Source: Eucriotettix oculatus (taxonomy: Eukaryota; Arthropoda; Insecta; Orthoptera; Tetrigidae). Taken from it: a DNA stretch of 64,000 bases. Location of the stretch: NCBI GenBank assembly GCA_034510155.1, contig CM067379.1, positions 76,098,474 to 76,162,473 of the forward strand. Direction: 5' to 3'. The notes below the pieces were generated by a model, which was given only the letters and a program-made list of their open reading frames with translations, made no database searches and was not told where the DNA came from. The first letter of the stretch is position 1, and every line of letters begins with the position of its first letter. A program made the position numbers and the translations under genes. Shown here piece after piece: positions 33,721 to 48,000 of the stretch.

Positions 33721-35689
33721 CGAAACGATAGCAATACTATATCTATACAGATTATTGTGACAAAAAGTTCTTGACAATATTGACTATTTTCCAAAGTAGT
33801 GATATTAAAAATAATAAATTCCTAATATATTTTTCCTAATAATATTTTTTATATGACAATATAATAATGACTTTTTGCGCGAGTATAGAAAAAATTTTCA
33901 CTTAACTAATCAAGCTCTAATGGTTAAACGTATCTGTTGTTATTGATTAAATACAAGTTGTAGACGATTGAATATCGTTGACAAAATCAGTACTCTCATT
34001 ATACGACACTTCGCCCAAATGTTGCAAATGTTAACAAAGAAACACGCAATACGTTAATTAAGTAAATACGTAATATGGTGGTAATTGATGTTTTTTTGCT
34101 TAAATTCGATGATGATAGACGATTTTGGAAAAGTTGTGTTTGACTGAAGGTAAGGAAGTCAAACTAGTATTTTCCCCCACTATTCTCCCTTATCAGATCG
34201 AGACAGAGGATTTAAGACGTATTCAGAGATCCGGATACTACTTCTACAGACAGTATTATAGTACATTCACTTATTGCCAATTTTTCCTAATAGAAAGATC
34301 CTAACACACAGAAACATAAACAGTTATTCATTTTAGAAACGACCGCTATAGGGTGAGCCGCACGTCTCAGTGCGTGCGTGCAAAATACGTGTCTACGAGA
34401 CACGCACGGATGAAGCTTTATTGCTATTGCTAACCTGAATGAATCGTGCTTTCAAACAATCAGAGGAGCCTCTTTCAGAACCGAAAAATGACAGCATGCT
34501 GGTGATGTACGCAAATGAGAGGAAGCATCGTAAATCTCGTGTAACTGTGCAATTTATTATTCCAAAAAATTGGAAATATTCAACAAACCCAACTCCCTGG
34601 GGTATTTATGAATAAATTCAGGAGATACCAAATGAATTGAAATAGATCATTGTCCGAGAAATTATTGGAACGGATCAAATTAACTTTAAGGTTTGAATAT
34701 TACATATAAAATGTGATGTATATTTGTATATTACTTGTATATTAAGGAATATTTAAAAAAAACATCTATAACCTTCTTAGTTCACAGGTCTGTGATGTCA
34801 CTGCACAGGTTTATAATTTAACATTACGATAAATAATGAAAAATTTCGTGAGCCGATATGGTGATTTTATGTTCACATTTTGCTGGGTGTTTATACGTTA
34901 TCACCAAGATAATACAAAAATTTGCTGGACAACGCTCGACACTAATTAATAATTTTAGATTAAAATTAAGATATTATAATATATATTTTTTAACTATAAG
35001 AATATTTACAAAAGTTTTTTTGGAAAATAAAGTTGTTAAAGGCATTTTCGAACGTTTCGTTAACAAACTAAATTTTTAGAAAAATGATAACCTTTTATTT
35101 CCTTTGACTGATATTAAATATGGGGGAGTGCAATTAATATTATAATTAATATGTCTTAAAAACTTACAGTAATTGCTAAAATTATAAAATTTCGTTTATT
35201 TCAGTTTTAAATTAATAATCTCCACTTTTAACCAGGGATTCGTGAATTACAAAGCCTTTCCAAAGATTCGTGAAACTCAATTGGGTAATTTATTTTGTAA
35301 CTTAATCGATAGTGAGCAGTTTTATTATCACTTATAATTTAATTCAAATTTTTGGATAACTAATTTTAGCTTCCTCAGGCGGATATGATATTGTATTATT
35401 AGTAGCCATTTTTGGTAATTAATTCGGGCTTTTTGATTACTAACAGTCTTTGTTTTAATTGAGCTGTTGCTTTTGTTATAAAATCGAAACTGTTACTGCG
35501 ATATACTAAAATTCACGCAAGTTAAGTCACAATCAGCACGCTTAATGTTGTTGACATTAATTTAGGTTCTGACGAATTATGCGTCCACACAACAAACCCC
35601 ACTCTAGTCATCGGAAAGGCGTGGGACAAGTACCAAGAGCCCGACCTACCTGACGCAGATTTTCCCCGCAATCAATATTAGGCGCGCGA
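33721..35689. other. Intergenic, nothing certain
   Basis: AT-rich. A short hairpin, CGTGTCT-ACG-AGACACG, lies at about 34389-34405. No gene supported. Confidence 0.5.
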
Positions 35690-35812
35690 TGAGTTCTTAA
35701 ACTACAGCCCAGGTTAATCCTTGACTACTTTTGTTTCTCTTAAAATCCTTTCAAATCCATTTCTAGGGAATGAAAGGGGAGTTGCCACAACATGGATTAC
35801 CCTAATGAAGCT
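35690..35812 (-). repeat. Dispersed repeat A, inverted fragment
   Basis: The reverse complement runs AGGGTGATCC(A)...GGCAACTCCCCTTTCATTCC...GTCAAGGATTAACCTGGGCTGTAGTTTAAG. This matches the first roughly 120 bp of the copies at 436 and 44160, including the block around the ...GGGCTGTGGTTTAAGG of copy 3. The rest of the unit is absent. Confidence 0.65.
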
Positions 35813-38250
35813 TGTCTCAATAAATAAAACTAAAATATAATATTAAGAGTTGTAAATAATTGCACGTATTAATCTTTTAATTTGTTTTATTGGCGAAATA
35901 TTAAAATCCGAAAAATTGTATTTATCTTGTTTAATGGTAACCGGAAATATTACTGGATTATCGGACGAAAAACCAATAGGTTGTCCTGTTTTCCTGACGG
36001 CATAATTTTCTTTCATACTTTGGAAAAGAATAATTAAAAATATTACTATGTGTACGAAAATTTATTTAAAATACGTTCTACTTTAAAGCACAAAATAATT
36101 CATATGGAGAGAGACTTTGTCTCCTCAAATTATTTAGAAAGGCACAAGTTATGTAAAAGATATTTAATTAACTTCTGATATCTGTTTAATGCTTTTACAG
36201 CATTAGCTATTCTCCGTGCGAATCAAGAGTACTCAACTATCAGCATTTGTACTTTAAATAATTAAGACGATAGTAAAAACTGTATAAGATAAATTATTTA
36301 TTATTCCGGATACTTTCAACAATTGAAGTCATATTCATCATAAAGTATCATAGAGTCGTTACAGAAATAATAATGAAGTGTGCACTAAAAAGGATTTCTG
36401 TTCAAAAACAACGTACTTCGTAAAAAGTTAGTATTTGATAAAGTAAATGTGTTAAAATTGAATGCATGGTCTCAGGCGGAGTTGATGGCAATTTATTGAG
36501 TGACAGCAATTGTCTAAATATAGGAGGAGTGTGTAGTCTTTCCTAGACAGATATCCGGGGGGATTTTAGTAGAGTAACATGCTCAGTGTATTGGAAACAT
36601 ACGAAATTTTTTGTAAAAGAAGTTGTTGTCTATGGAGCTCCTTGCAGAAAAAATATAGATGGGAGTGTCTTAAGCAGTAATTGGTCAGTGTTCGTCGTGG
36701 TCAATGTTAATGTAGTTTATGCGGAAAAAGAAGAAGAGTAATACTGCATGAGCTGAAGTCAAAATGTGCAGGAAATATTATTCAAGTGTTGTTCGCGAAG
36801 CATCAATTTTTGTTCATATCATGCCACCATATTACTATTTTGTCATTTTGTCTACCGAATTTGAAAGGACCTTATATACCTGTGTTCGGTGTGTGTGGCC
36901 ATCCTACACGATATTGTTTTCGTATTAATACTAGTTACATTAAAACGTAAATATATGTCCCTATTATTCAATACAACCTGTAACAAGTAAAAATAATCAT
37001 CAGGAGACTGTAAGTGCTTATTTATTATCATGTTAATTTTTTTAAAAATGCCACTCTTTAAAGATATAATTCCGACACTTCCTCCAGCGTACACCACCAG
37101 CGTATAGATTAAGTATTATGACTTTCACCTGCCGGTGACAACTAAAGTTGCCATTCGAAAATATGGTTCTCTATAGTTATGTACATATACTTACATTTCT
37201 CTATATGGACAACACATCAGTAAAGGAAAGCTGTGCTCGGATAAAAAAGTTTCAGATATGCATAAGCAATAGTTAATATTACGTTGTTTACCGTGTGTTC
37301 CTTCAGCAGTCATATTCACTGCGGGAACACACCTTAAACATTTGATAGTTGGCTGCACATTTCCAGGTAACAACGTATCAACTGAAAAAATGTTTCCCGT
37401 CATTTGTAGGAACCCACAAATAACACTATATGACGCGAAACCTATCTAGAATTGTGCAAAGTACATCGATATAATATACAAAGTTATCTCCAGACACCTG
37501 AAGTATTGGCGTTTAAGTAGATAAATGAACATTTTGTATACGATGTACGATTTTACAAGTTACAGGACACAAAAATATGTCGAACAATAACACAAATAGA
37601 TCGAGAACACCACACCGATTATAATACTGAAAATAAGTGCTCTATTGTTAATTAGGCCGGTATTCAATATAACAGAGACCAAAAATACGTTCTACATTGC
37701 GCTGGCTCAACAGTACAAAACACTGAATGTAAAAATATTTACAAGTTTACAGGTTACAATTACCGAAGGTGAAATTCATTGCCACCCATTCAAAAAACTA
37801 TTTTGTGTAACAATGACTGCACTACGCTCGTCCACAGGACTTAAATAGAAGCTTATATATACATAAATATTACAGCGAGCTGCACAAACGTTATTCAACT
37901 TGGTTGATTTTTTTAGACGTCTATACAAAATATATTATTTACTCTCCACCATTGGCACAAATTTTGCAGCGCGGAAGATTAAGTAATTATAGGTCAAATA
38001 TACTGTACATTTATTGTCTGGTGTACAATTCTCTTAACCAAACGCCAGCCCTGTTTTCTAAAAATAATTCGATACTGATACCGAAGCAAGAAAAAATTCT
38101 CTTCACAAAATAATTTTCTGAATGAATATGCAGTATTACGAAAGTTTTTGAAACATCGAGATGAGATTTTTTACTCTTTTCTTATCTGCCTCTTTCTCAC
38201 ATACTTTCTATCTCACTCATTCACCACTTCTCTCATTCATACACACAACT
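35813..38250. other. Intergenic, nothing recognised
   Basis: AT-rich, with scattered short frames on both strands and no domain. Confidence 0.5.
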
Positions 38251-38260
38251 CCGACTCGCC

Positions 38261-38386
38261 TATAAATTCAGTTTAGTTCAGTGCTAAGTTTACAGTCAAA
38301 GTGACAATATTCCAGTTACCACATATAAAACTCGATACTCAATTAAATTATTATTTCTTTTGTGATTAGCTAACATAAAGGTGAGT
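38261..38386 (+). promoter_or_regulatory. Candidate TATA/initiator promoter with non-coding first exon
   Basis: TATAAA at 38261-38266, then TTACAGTCA, initiator-like, with the A at 38294, 33 bases from the start of the TATA box. An 87-bp leader without ATG follows, ending in a consensus donor AAAG|GTGAGT at 38380/38381. No coding exon was identified downstream on the plus strand. It could be chance or the start of an unrecognised transcript antisense to the cyclase gene's 3' flank. Confidence 0.25.
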
Positions 38387-39824
38387 GAAGTAATACAATT
38401 TATTGGTGTACGGCTTAATACGCATAGTTTTCATTTAGAATCTAAGGCTACGTATCTAAGCATACTCACTCACTCAGAATACGTACAAGTTAAATATACT
38501 TTATCTTCAAAAAAATTTAAATGTACTCTTGTCAAAACTGTTGATTAGGGTGTTTGAGCAAACGTAATAAAAGTAGGGGATTCAGAAAAACTATTACTGA
38601 ATTTCCTGAAACTAACTTGTACGAATTTAAAATATAAAAATATTTTTTCCATATCATGTGACCAGTATTCCTTCTTGAAAAAAATAACCATTAAGTTTTT
38701 CTTACCACAAGAAGAATTTAAAACTCGAAACGCTTCAAAATTATTATTTTAATTTATGTTAAAGGTTAAAATATTATTTGACTTGGTTTTGCAGCTCTTC
38801 AGTATAAATTAGATTGCAGAAATTTCTCTTATTTTATAATAAGTTCTAATTATTTTCTAGAAAATTAAAGTATTGAAATCATTCTACAGGTTCCTTTGAC
38901 CGGACTGGTTAATACGCACGAGCTTTTAGCCAGCGGCAAAATATTACGTAACTATGAAGACCGTGAATTATAGTTAATAATTCTCATCACGTAGGGGAAA
39001 AAATACCTTCCCTTCAGTTAGTGCTGTAAGTCTAACAGTCAGGAAATTTTCCTTAAAATACGTGTGCAGACTACCAGTTCTTAACATTCAGAAACGAGGC
39101 GGCTACAAAATTTTCAAATATTTAATTGTTGCGTTATTTGTAACATTAGGGTGTCTAAAAAGAGTAAGAGGACGTGAAATTTTAACCAAATTCAAAACGA
39201 AGGAACCACTCACTCGCTCTCATCAGTCACTGAATTTGAAATTTTCATACCATTATGATTTATAAAATGGTTGAAGCAATCAATGGCTGTTTCTATAATA
39301 CTTTCAACTATTCACCAAAGAATAAGTACCAATTTGTTCTATTCGATGTTATAGAAACGAGAAGCCACACCTCCGGCTGAGAAATCGTATTATTATAAAT
39401 TTGACCGATGAAGAATTCTTTCTGAGAAATCTAACTACAACTCAATGCTTGTTTTACAGTACCTAAAGAATAAAAATGTTTGCGGGCAAAAAAATTCTAT
39501 CGATAATTCGGTGAAAGTAACCAGCGATAGAGAAGAGTGTCATATATGAAACAACACTTTTAGAAGAAGGCGAGTGATCCTATGAAACACATGAGATCTC
39601 TGGGTAATGTTAGTTTTGGTTCCAAAATATTAAATAATGTGAAAATGATTCCTGCTATGTACATTCTTAAAAACGCTGATTACGGAGGAATAAGACGTGG
39701 ATAACCATTGATTGCTTGTTTACAGGTCACTGAATGCATCAGAAAGCGTTTATAATTCCTGTTATTCGCAGGACACTGAACTCGAGAAGAGTTGTAGTGA
39801 CAGTGTTGGTGTGAAGTGAAATTT
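38387..39824. other. 3' flank of the cyclase gene
   Basis: AT-rich sequence downstream of the cyclase stop codon (read on the minus strand). It should contain the 3'UTR, but I could not fix a polyadenylation site. Confidence 0.4.
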
Positions 39825-40464
39825 TCAGTTGAGGGACTCTGCCGACACCGAAACAGAAGAGAAAGCTGGTAGCCTGCATTTGGAGCTGGCGCTGAGCGGA
39901 ATTTCCTCGATCCTCTCGAGGTCCGGCGCCGCCCCCGCTGAGTTCTGCTTACAGAGGCGGCCGGTCGACGCCGCTCGCGTATGCGTGCCGTCGAGTCCCA
40001 CCCCTGGCCCCGAGTGGGGCGGCGGATCGTCGCCTCTGTCGAGACTGAACTGTCGGCGTAAGAATCGAGCGCCGCTCCTGGCGTGGTGGTGGTTGAGCGT
40101 CTGCTCGCTGGGCGACAGGCAGCGATAGTGGTTGTAGGCTGCGCTGAGGTCACGCCGCCCGCGACAGTTGAGCGAGGTGGCCGACACCCCGAGCAGCGCC
40201 GCCGCCGCCTCCGAGGACGCGAGACCGCCCGCCATCTGCTGCTCCGCCGAGGCGCTCTTCACCACGTGGTCGGCCGCGTGCACCGCGGCGCGCACCTTCA
40301 GGTCGCACGTGCTCACGCTCTTGGACGGAATCGGGCTGGTCGCCCCCGAGCTGCTGCCTCCACCGCCACCGTCCTCTGAGCGGGCTTGTGGCCTGTCGCT
40401 GCCCACGGATGAGCCGCCCCCGGACGCTCCGTACCTGCTCGCCCTTATCAGTCGCTCGTCCAGT
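39825..40464 (-). CDS. Gyc76C: Cyclase last coding exon, C-terminal tail and stop
   Basis: Acceptor ACATTCCAG; completes GG|A (Gly316) and runs LDERLIRASRYGASGGGSS to ...SVSAESLN and stop TGA (39825-39827). A 212-residue low-complexity tail with Gly/Ser runs, HHH, and RFLRRQFSLDRG, a basic Ser-containing stretch that could be a phosphorylation site. G/C-rich, unlike the surrounding DNA. The final residues ESLN are not a canonical class I PDZ ligand. Antisense open frames here are composition shadows. Confidence 0.85.
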
Positions 40465-42034
40465 CTGGAATGTAGCAAGAGTCTCCGTTTGACAATAATA
40501 TTCTACTAGTCAAGTTAAAACGGATTGTTTCTAAATTGGCCGAAACATGGCTAATTTCAATACAAAGTTCATGAAACATTTATAAAAGATAAAAATAACG
40601 TAACAAATGATTCAGTACGTGAAAGACAAACTCTTAGAGTTCTTTTGAACGTGTTGTTGGATAGTTAGTTTGGAAAATAGCCGACAAGGGCGCCGCCCAC
40701 CGTAGTTGCTGAAAATTATGTACTGTTGGTGAGATTCAGCATTGCATGTTCGCACGCGAAATAGGGGAAGAAGAAGGCGAAGGGAAGTATTGCCATTTGA
40801 GGAGGAAGTTCCTCTTCAATGGACTATCATTGTTAAAAAAATAATTATATCCATACAAACGTTTTATGGAGACTGCGATAATGTCCTTTTAGCACGCTCT
40901 GCACTCATCATCTATTACATTTTGCGGATGAGTTTCTTGACGTTCAACATATCCTTAACCAACAACAATACATTTCCTAGCACCAATATTTTCAGAATTG
41001 CTTTTACACTAAAATTCAGTTTCCAATATGAGCTCCTGTCTACTGTGCGAAGCTGTCCACTGCGCATCGTGTTGGCACATGACTAGCTAAATCTCCCGAA
41101 CAACATTGTGGTTCATGAAAAAATTTGAAAGAGACAGTAGGAATTTCATATCAAGATGATATTCCTCATATGTTCATAATTTTGTAGGAGATTACTCGAA
41201 TGTGACGTAGTCACATCGCTGAATATGTCGTGTTGCGGACGCTAACCTGGCGCTACTCCAGTGGTCAACGTTTACAGGGCTGACGCCTTCTGATTTTTTC
41301 ATGGAATAGCGTTCATGTTTATAATATGAGGATAGCGTTTATATTTAGTTTATACCACAAAAGCCCGACGATGACGCACCACCGACACGGCTGGGTGGGG
41401 TATTGGCCCGCCCACATAAGCTTTATATTTTGCCCATATCCTCACGTTTTCGCTCTTATTGCTATATAGATAAGCATAGTTTTCGCTTTTACGAGAGAAG
41501 TGACCAGTGTTTCTATATATTCTTATCGGCTCATTAATTACCTTAGCGTTATTAATTCTTTTAGTGTCAATAGTGTATTTTTCTGTTAATTATAATTTGA
41601 ATTTTTTTACAAACATTTTCGCTTCATCGTTTACTAGTTTCCTTTATTTAATTTCTCATTTTGTATTATACTCGAGTTTTCTGGTATGCGTCGCTTAAAG
41701 TAGTTTTTATTTTTTTCTCATTAATGTATTTATATATTATTTTTTGACTTATCCTATTCTTTCTGTTTAGGAGAGTCTAAGTCTGCTTGAAGATTGTTCG
41801 CGAGTAGACAACTGTACTTATTCTCAGCCCATATTTATATCTCATTTATATATGAAATTCTTGATAGGTAACAGCTGATCTGACCATTGATCATGAAGCA
41901 GATTTCTTGGTTTTCCTCAAGACCGTGATAAAGTGTAGCGGTCTCATACTGTACCTGCGGCCTCACTGACTTCAGTCCCCGAAATGAGATGTTTTTAAAT
42001 ATGTGGTCCATTTTTCAAATAATTTTTTTCTTTC

Positions 42035-42086
<52 letters not shown>

Positions 42087-45000
42087 AACGCAACAATAAA
42101 AAAATCAATGCCGTTGCCGCAAAGAGAGAAAATCAGGAAACGAGGAGAAGAGTAAGTAATGTATTAAAAATACGCGAAATCCTGCATCTGCGTTCTTGGC
42201 TGTGTGGAGCCTTCGCATTGTTTATGGGAAAAGGCTGAATATATGAGAAAATCCATTCATGAAAAAGGATCGCCCGTAAATAATTTGGGTCTGCTTCTGA
42301 AAGTTAGAAGTTGCGTGGATAATCTATGAACGTCACGAAGAGATGCAAAACACATGGGACGTCTACGCTCAGCAGTTGAAATTATGTATTGCTGTAATTG
42401 TCAATAATATTGAGAATTGCAGCCTATTGGTGGTTCAAAAATCAGGAGGAGGTCTTTAAGTTCACACCGAGATAATGTGGGAAGGAACTTTGAGACGGAG
42501 AGGAAAGTGGATGTAGAGAGGCCGGAAAGAGAAGATTGAGGATGGCCGGAGAGGAGAGAAGATTGAGAGAGATCTGAAAGAGAATGTAGAGAGAGGCAGG
42601 AAAGAGTGGAATGAAAATTAAATTTCTAGTTACTGAATGAAGATAGTGAGAGGCCGAAAGGAGCTGATGGAAATCAAATTGTTAGTCACCGAGTAGATGA
42701 ACACTGACTCGAAACTAAATTGCTAGCCACCGAAAGAAGAAAATGGAGCTTCCGCCAAATGTTCCCGGGCGTCCACCCGACAAGGAGATGCAGCCCCGAT
42801 GGTGATTTTACGTAGGTCAATAGCCGATCGACCCAGCCATCATCGCAACGCAGAGCAGACAGGTTGCAGACGCAGAAACTTCGCGGGTATCTTAGAAAGA
42901 GTTCACATTTGCCAGGCCTATTACCATTACAAACTAAATTGCTTCTCGGCCCACCCCAAAGAGTACCCTAATTTTAAATTCTAAATGAAAATTTATTGTT
43001 TTAGTAATACTTTCTTTAATAAACTGTAACTATTCTCAAATGCTTTTGCTGAAATACTTTATTTATATTAAATTCAGAATCTTGGAAATGAACTTATCTT
43101 TCCTTTCAATGATAAGTCCTATCGTTAATGAATCCCTCTATTATATAACTTGCAATTAAATAAATCCCCATCAATACATTTCAATTGGCTTCTACCAATT
43201 GTGGAACTCATTAAGTAATAGCTTATCTTATTATATTGTAATTATTAAATATAAATTAATACATTATTATATTAAAATTAATAAAGTAAATTCGCCCCAT
43301 CCCTGTAATAACATTTCAAGTATAAGTGAAATTTCACTTACCCGTGGCTTTCCCTGCAGCGTGAGTGGGAACACAATATTCATTATCAATGGTTTCTATC
43401 GGGATTTTGATGCAGCTTTAATGGTGCAGTCGGGTACTTACCCTAATGGAGGAGGAACAGGCAGCTCCTTGTTGAAGCCAGCCTTCCCCAGAAGCCAGTA
43501 CGTGGGCATTTTGCCTTTACCTTTGAGCTCTGTTTCGCCTCTGTATTCGAGCTGATAACCGCCCACGGCGTCCAACTTCTCCTTCGTCGCCTGGGAAAGG
43601 TGGATTCTCCACGCAGATCCTAAATAACAGTTGAAAATAGTTCATTAGTGTGGAAATCTTTCTTTGATGGAAATTTGCGTCGAGGTACCCTCGTGTATAT
43701 TTATTTACCAATACGACAATTTCAAGACCACTACGTTTCGGACAATAAAATTATACACACTGAAGAATACTATTTCTGCGAAAGCTAATAATTGTAAAAG
43801 TAATTTCCTATTCTTCGTTGGCTCTGCAACCCATTAAGGCTTGGTCTGGATTGCGGACTGTCATCTTACATGACACATTCCGAATATGGAGTGATACGTG
43901 GTCAGCGAATCGACACTCGATCAGTCTTAACCCCAGTCTCAGTGACCATGACAACACAAACGTCCAAGCCCATGCAAGGATTCGAACCAGGGACCCCTGG
44001 GACCACAGGAAGTCGGCAATTTCCTATTACAAAGACTAATTTTTTCTACTTCAGTATTCTGTAGTTCTATAAACAAGGGCTTTATAACTTTAAATGGTCT
44101 CGTTGGCAAAATGAAGGCACTGATTTTTAACTACCTTTTTTTTTGGTTAATAGGCTACATGAGGGTGATCCTTGAAACAGGCAACCACCCCTTAATAGCG
44201 TATGAAGGGCATTGAAAAGGGGGGATGTGGAAGGTAGAGAAAGGTAGCCAAGGCTAAGGCCCCCGGACTATAGTCTAAGAATCCTACCCAGTGTTTCACC
44301 TAAAGAGATGCAGGGAAAACCCGCACCAGGTAGGTCGGGTATTGGGTACTATTCTCACGCCCTTCCTAATGACGGAAGACGAGTTTGCTGTGGGGTCGCA
44401 ACATTCTCTTCTCCGTGTTTCCAACAGTTTTAGGAGGTAGTTGACCGGCTGATTCAATGAGATCAGTCGACAACTCTAAGCTCTTCAACCCCCAGTTCAT
44501 AAGCTCTTAAAAATGATGAATATGTCTCTACATGTGAAAACCTTGAACAAACCAGAGAGAGTACGAGGCATGTTAAAAGATGACTCCCGCAATCCATCTG
44601 AGGAGAAATTCCCACAGGCATTCTATTAATAATGTGGAGGGTTTGCATGGGGTCACCCTGAAACAGTCAACTCCCCTTTAATAGCATAGGAAGGTAATTG
44701 AAAAGTGTGATGCGGAAGGTAGAGCAAGGTAGCCAAGGATTGACTAGGGCCTCCGGGCTGTGGTTTAAGGATCCTACCCGGTGTTTCACCTAAAGAGATG
44801 CAGGGGAAACCCTAGAAAACCTACGTCAGGTAGTCGGGCATTCTTACGCCCTTCCTTATGACGAGAGACGAGTTTGCTGTGGGGTCACAGCATTCCCTTC
44901 TGCGTGTTTCCACCAGTTTTAGGAGGCAGTTGGCCGACTGATCCAATGGGATTAGCGGACCATACTCATTAGTGTCTTTAAATCATCACGAGAAACATGA

Positions 45001-48000
45001 TTGAAGTAGTAGTGAAAAGTCGAATTTCTGTGAATTATTGCATCTACAAGAATCTTAAACCAGACTATTTGTGGTCTCGGCTTGTAAATTTTGTCGTGAT
45101 CATTGTCCGTTCCAACAGGACGGTGCCGCAATTCACACAGGTCCACAGACTGCCACATTGTCGAGTGAAAGGAAAAATTCCGGAAGAATTGTTGCACTGA
45201 ATAGTAATGTTACGAGCAAACATTCTTAATAGTTTTGAGAAATCGCCAGTTAACGAGAAGAAGGTACGCACGACTCTTGACCACGCGGTATGTGTTCAAT
45301 ATGTACAAAACAAAAACAACAATTTTGATATTATTTTCAAATTAAATATATTTTGATACCTAATAATTAACACAGATTGTTACGTGTTGTCACTCTTATC
45401 GGTGGACTGTTCTTTTATTACATGCACATGTGTCGGAAGCCAACTTTTCTATGTGAATGCATACAAAGCTGCGAATATTAATGAGCTATAAAATTCAAAC
45501 TGTTATGGAGTAATTTCATTTTGGATTTTACAAACAATGTTACGAGTACTGCAGTTATAATTTTCTCTAATATATTAGAGAAAACGTGTACGGACCTGTT
45601 TTAAAATTCAAAGACACGTTTTTATAGATGGTTTAATATAAACGAAAAATTGTAGATCCGTTTTAAAAGAGTATTTATACATATGAAAGGGCGAAGACCA
45701 CGAACCTCTTAAATTCAGAGCAAAAGATAATAAGGCTGATTAAAGCAATTAAAGACTCAATGAAGGAAGATAAAATAAAGAAAAAAAAGATAATTTAAAA
45801 AAAACTGCTGTGAGAGATGAAGTCATCAAATTAAAGTTGACCATAGCACAACAAATGTCTTAAAACATTTTGAATATATAAATTGGTCAATTACACAAAA
45901 CTAAAACAATGACTTATTAAAAATAATACGTTGTTTCTGCTCGTCGGCAGACCTCTTCAATTACGTTGAAAAAAATAATATTGTACTATGCTAAGATGTA
46001 CACATACAGGCATGCGATTTATTATCTACAAAACGTGGAAGAGGCAATGATTAATTCTTGCAATCTACACTTATAAATAACGTCTCAGTGATTATTAATA
46101 TTTTAAAGTAATTCTCCATTTTTAATTCTTATATTTACTTTTTATTTAAGAGGTATAATCATGTTTGTGAAAGTATACTTTTAAATGCGGTAATAATGGA
46201 GGGGAGTGAAGAATACTCAATTAGTACATAAGTAATATATTTGCATCCTTTTCCCCAAAATGAAAAGTGTTTAGTTCCGGAACTATATTTTTCCATTCTT
46301 CTATGTGCTTCAATCATAAATAAACTTTTGAAGCTTTTCCGAATGCTTTCTCGGAATGTCACAGCCACTGGTATTTGTGATATATATTTCTATTTTCAAT
46401 GTTTCTTATTAAATTAAAACACAGGACCTATTGGGAGCATAACTTCGTAGCATCTATTGATTGACAGGCTTTCTATATGAAAATTTCAATACGCAATTAC
46501 GTTTTGCCTATTAGTTTTATTTTTCTTTCAGTTTTACTTAAATTTGTTGTTGAAGCGAGAGCAGTAGCTGAACATTTTGCAAGGAAATGATTTAATTTCA
46601 TTTCCCGAAATTGAGTTTTCGGGCGCCCAACACAATAGATGAGACAGACACAATATGCTCGTTAAAACAGGAGTGGGCTACAAACTCCAGAAGACAGGAA
46701 ACTGCAGATTGCAAACACGCAGCACAGAAACCATCAGGCAGCAGTGGTTCAGTCTTTAGTTTTATAGTCACTCAACATTTAACTACAAGCTCACATCTGT
46801 TGTTCTCAAACGCACCACCCGTTATTTAGTTTCTGCCTTACACTAGTACTTTGTCTTCTATCTAATATTAATATAAATATTTTTACCTAATTTTTGTTCT
46901 AGAAAGAAAGAAAAGCTTAGGATTCTGACAAAAAGTTAATTGTTTATAATAATTGTCAACTCAAATTACCTGTACATAAAATATAGAGGATACAGAACAT
47001 GTCAATTTTAATATAGGGAAAGTAAAACTACCTGTATGCTACAATCTCATCAATAATGTAAAAATATTGAAAATAGTTGTAAAAATATTTAGTTTGACGA
47101 ACATGAATTTGTATTTTAATAATTTATTTATTAGCGGACATTTAAAAAATATTCCATGCCCTATAAAATACTACTTAGCAGTTTCAATTCTGTTAAGGTT
47201 TCCGAAAAGCTTTCATACTATTAGTACGTTAACACTTACTGACGAAATATACAATACTGACATTGTAATGGAGAAACACCAACTAAATACGGAATTTGGC
47301 GGTATAAAATCAAAGCTAGGTGGCCTGAGAGAAATTGAAGGAGGTTACAGACAGGGTAATAAAACTTAAACAGTTTGGTGCCGGACTGTTTATCCTTAAG
47401 TCTTTGTGACTCAGCGACATCAGGCTGTTAGCAGACGTGTTTTTTCTCCAAAACATCGGTGAAGTGGGGTGAATGGCTCCTACCAAAGAAGGGAGACAAA
47501 TACTTTTGATTAGAGATGATCGGGTATCCGCTTCCGAAGAAAATAAAAAGATGGAGTGGAAAAAAAATTGGTAAAAGAGGAGGAAAATTGATTTTAGAAC
47601 ATTGAGCAGTGAATATTAAAGAGTAGGAAGTTGGAAAGTAAGAGATTGGATATTGCAATTAACTATGATCAATTGGATAATGGTGATTGATAAAGAGAGA
47701 GACAAAGAGAGGGAGAGGTCTTAAATTGTTGATTCAGGGCGGAATGCTTGGTCTTGTCCGTGACAGCAAAGAAGACTAAATAAGCAAGGTGTTCATTGTT
47801 CAGCAAGGAAGTAAAGGATTCGGTTGGGACCGGTAAGTCATCTTTGCTCATGTGGCGTATTCCAGCGGCGAGTTCCAGGCTAAGCTGAAATATTATTCTG
47901 TATGTTACCTCTTGTCGATTTACTCGTACTGTCAATTGCGCGAAGGATTTGTATCTCTGTTTCTATTAGAAGACCCGTAAACACGACTCCATTAGAGATA

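Noticed and set aside
39829..40509. Several plus-strand open frames opposite the cyclase tail exon
   Set aside because: They are antisense shadows caused by high G/C content; the minus frame has matching splice phase and follows the catalytic domain.
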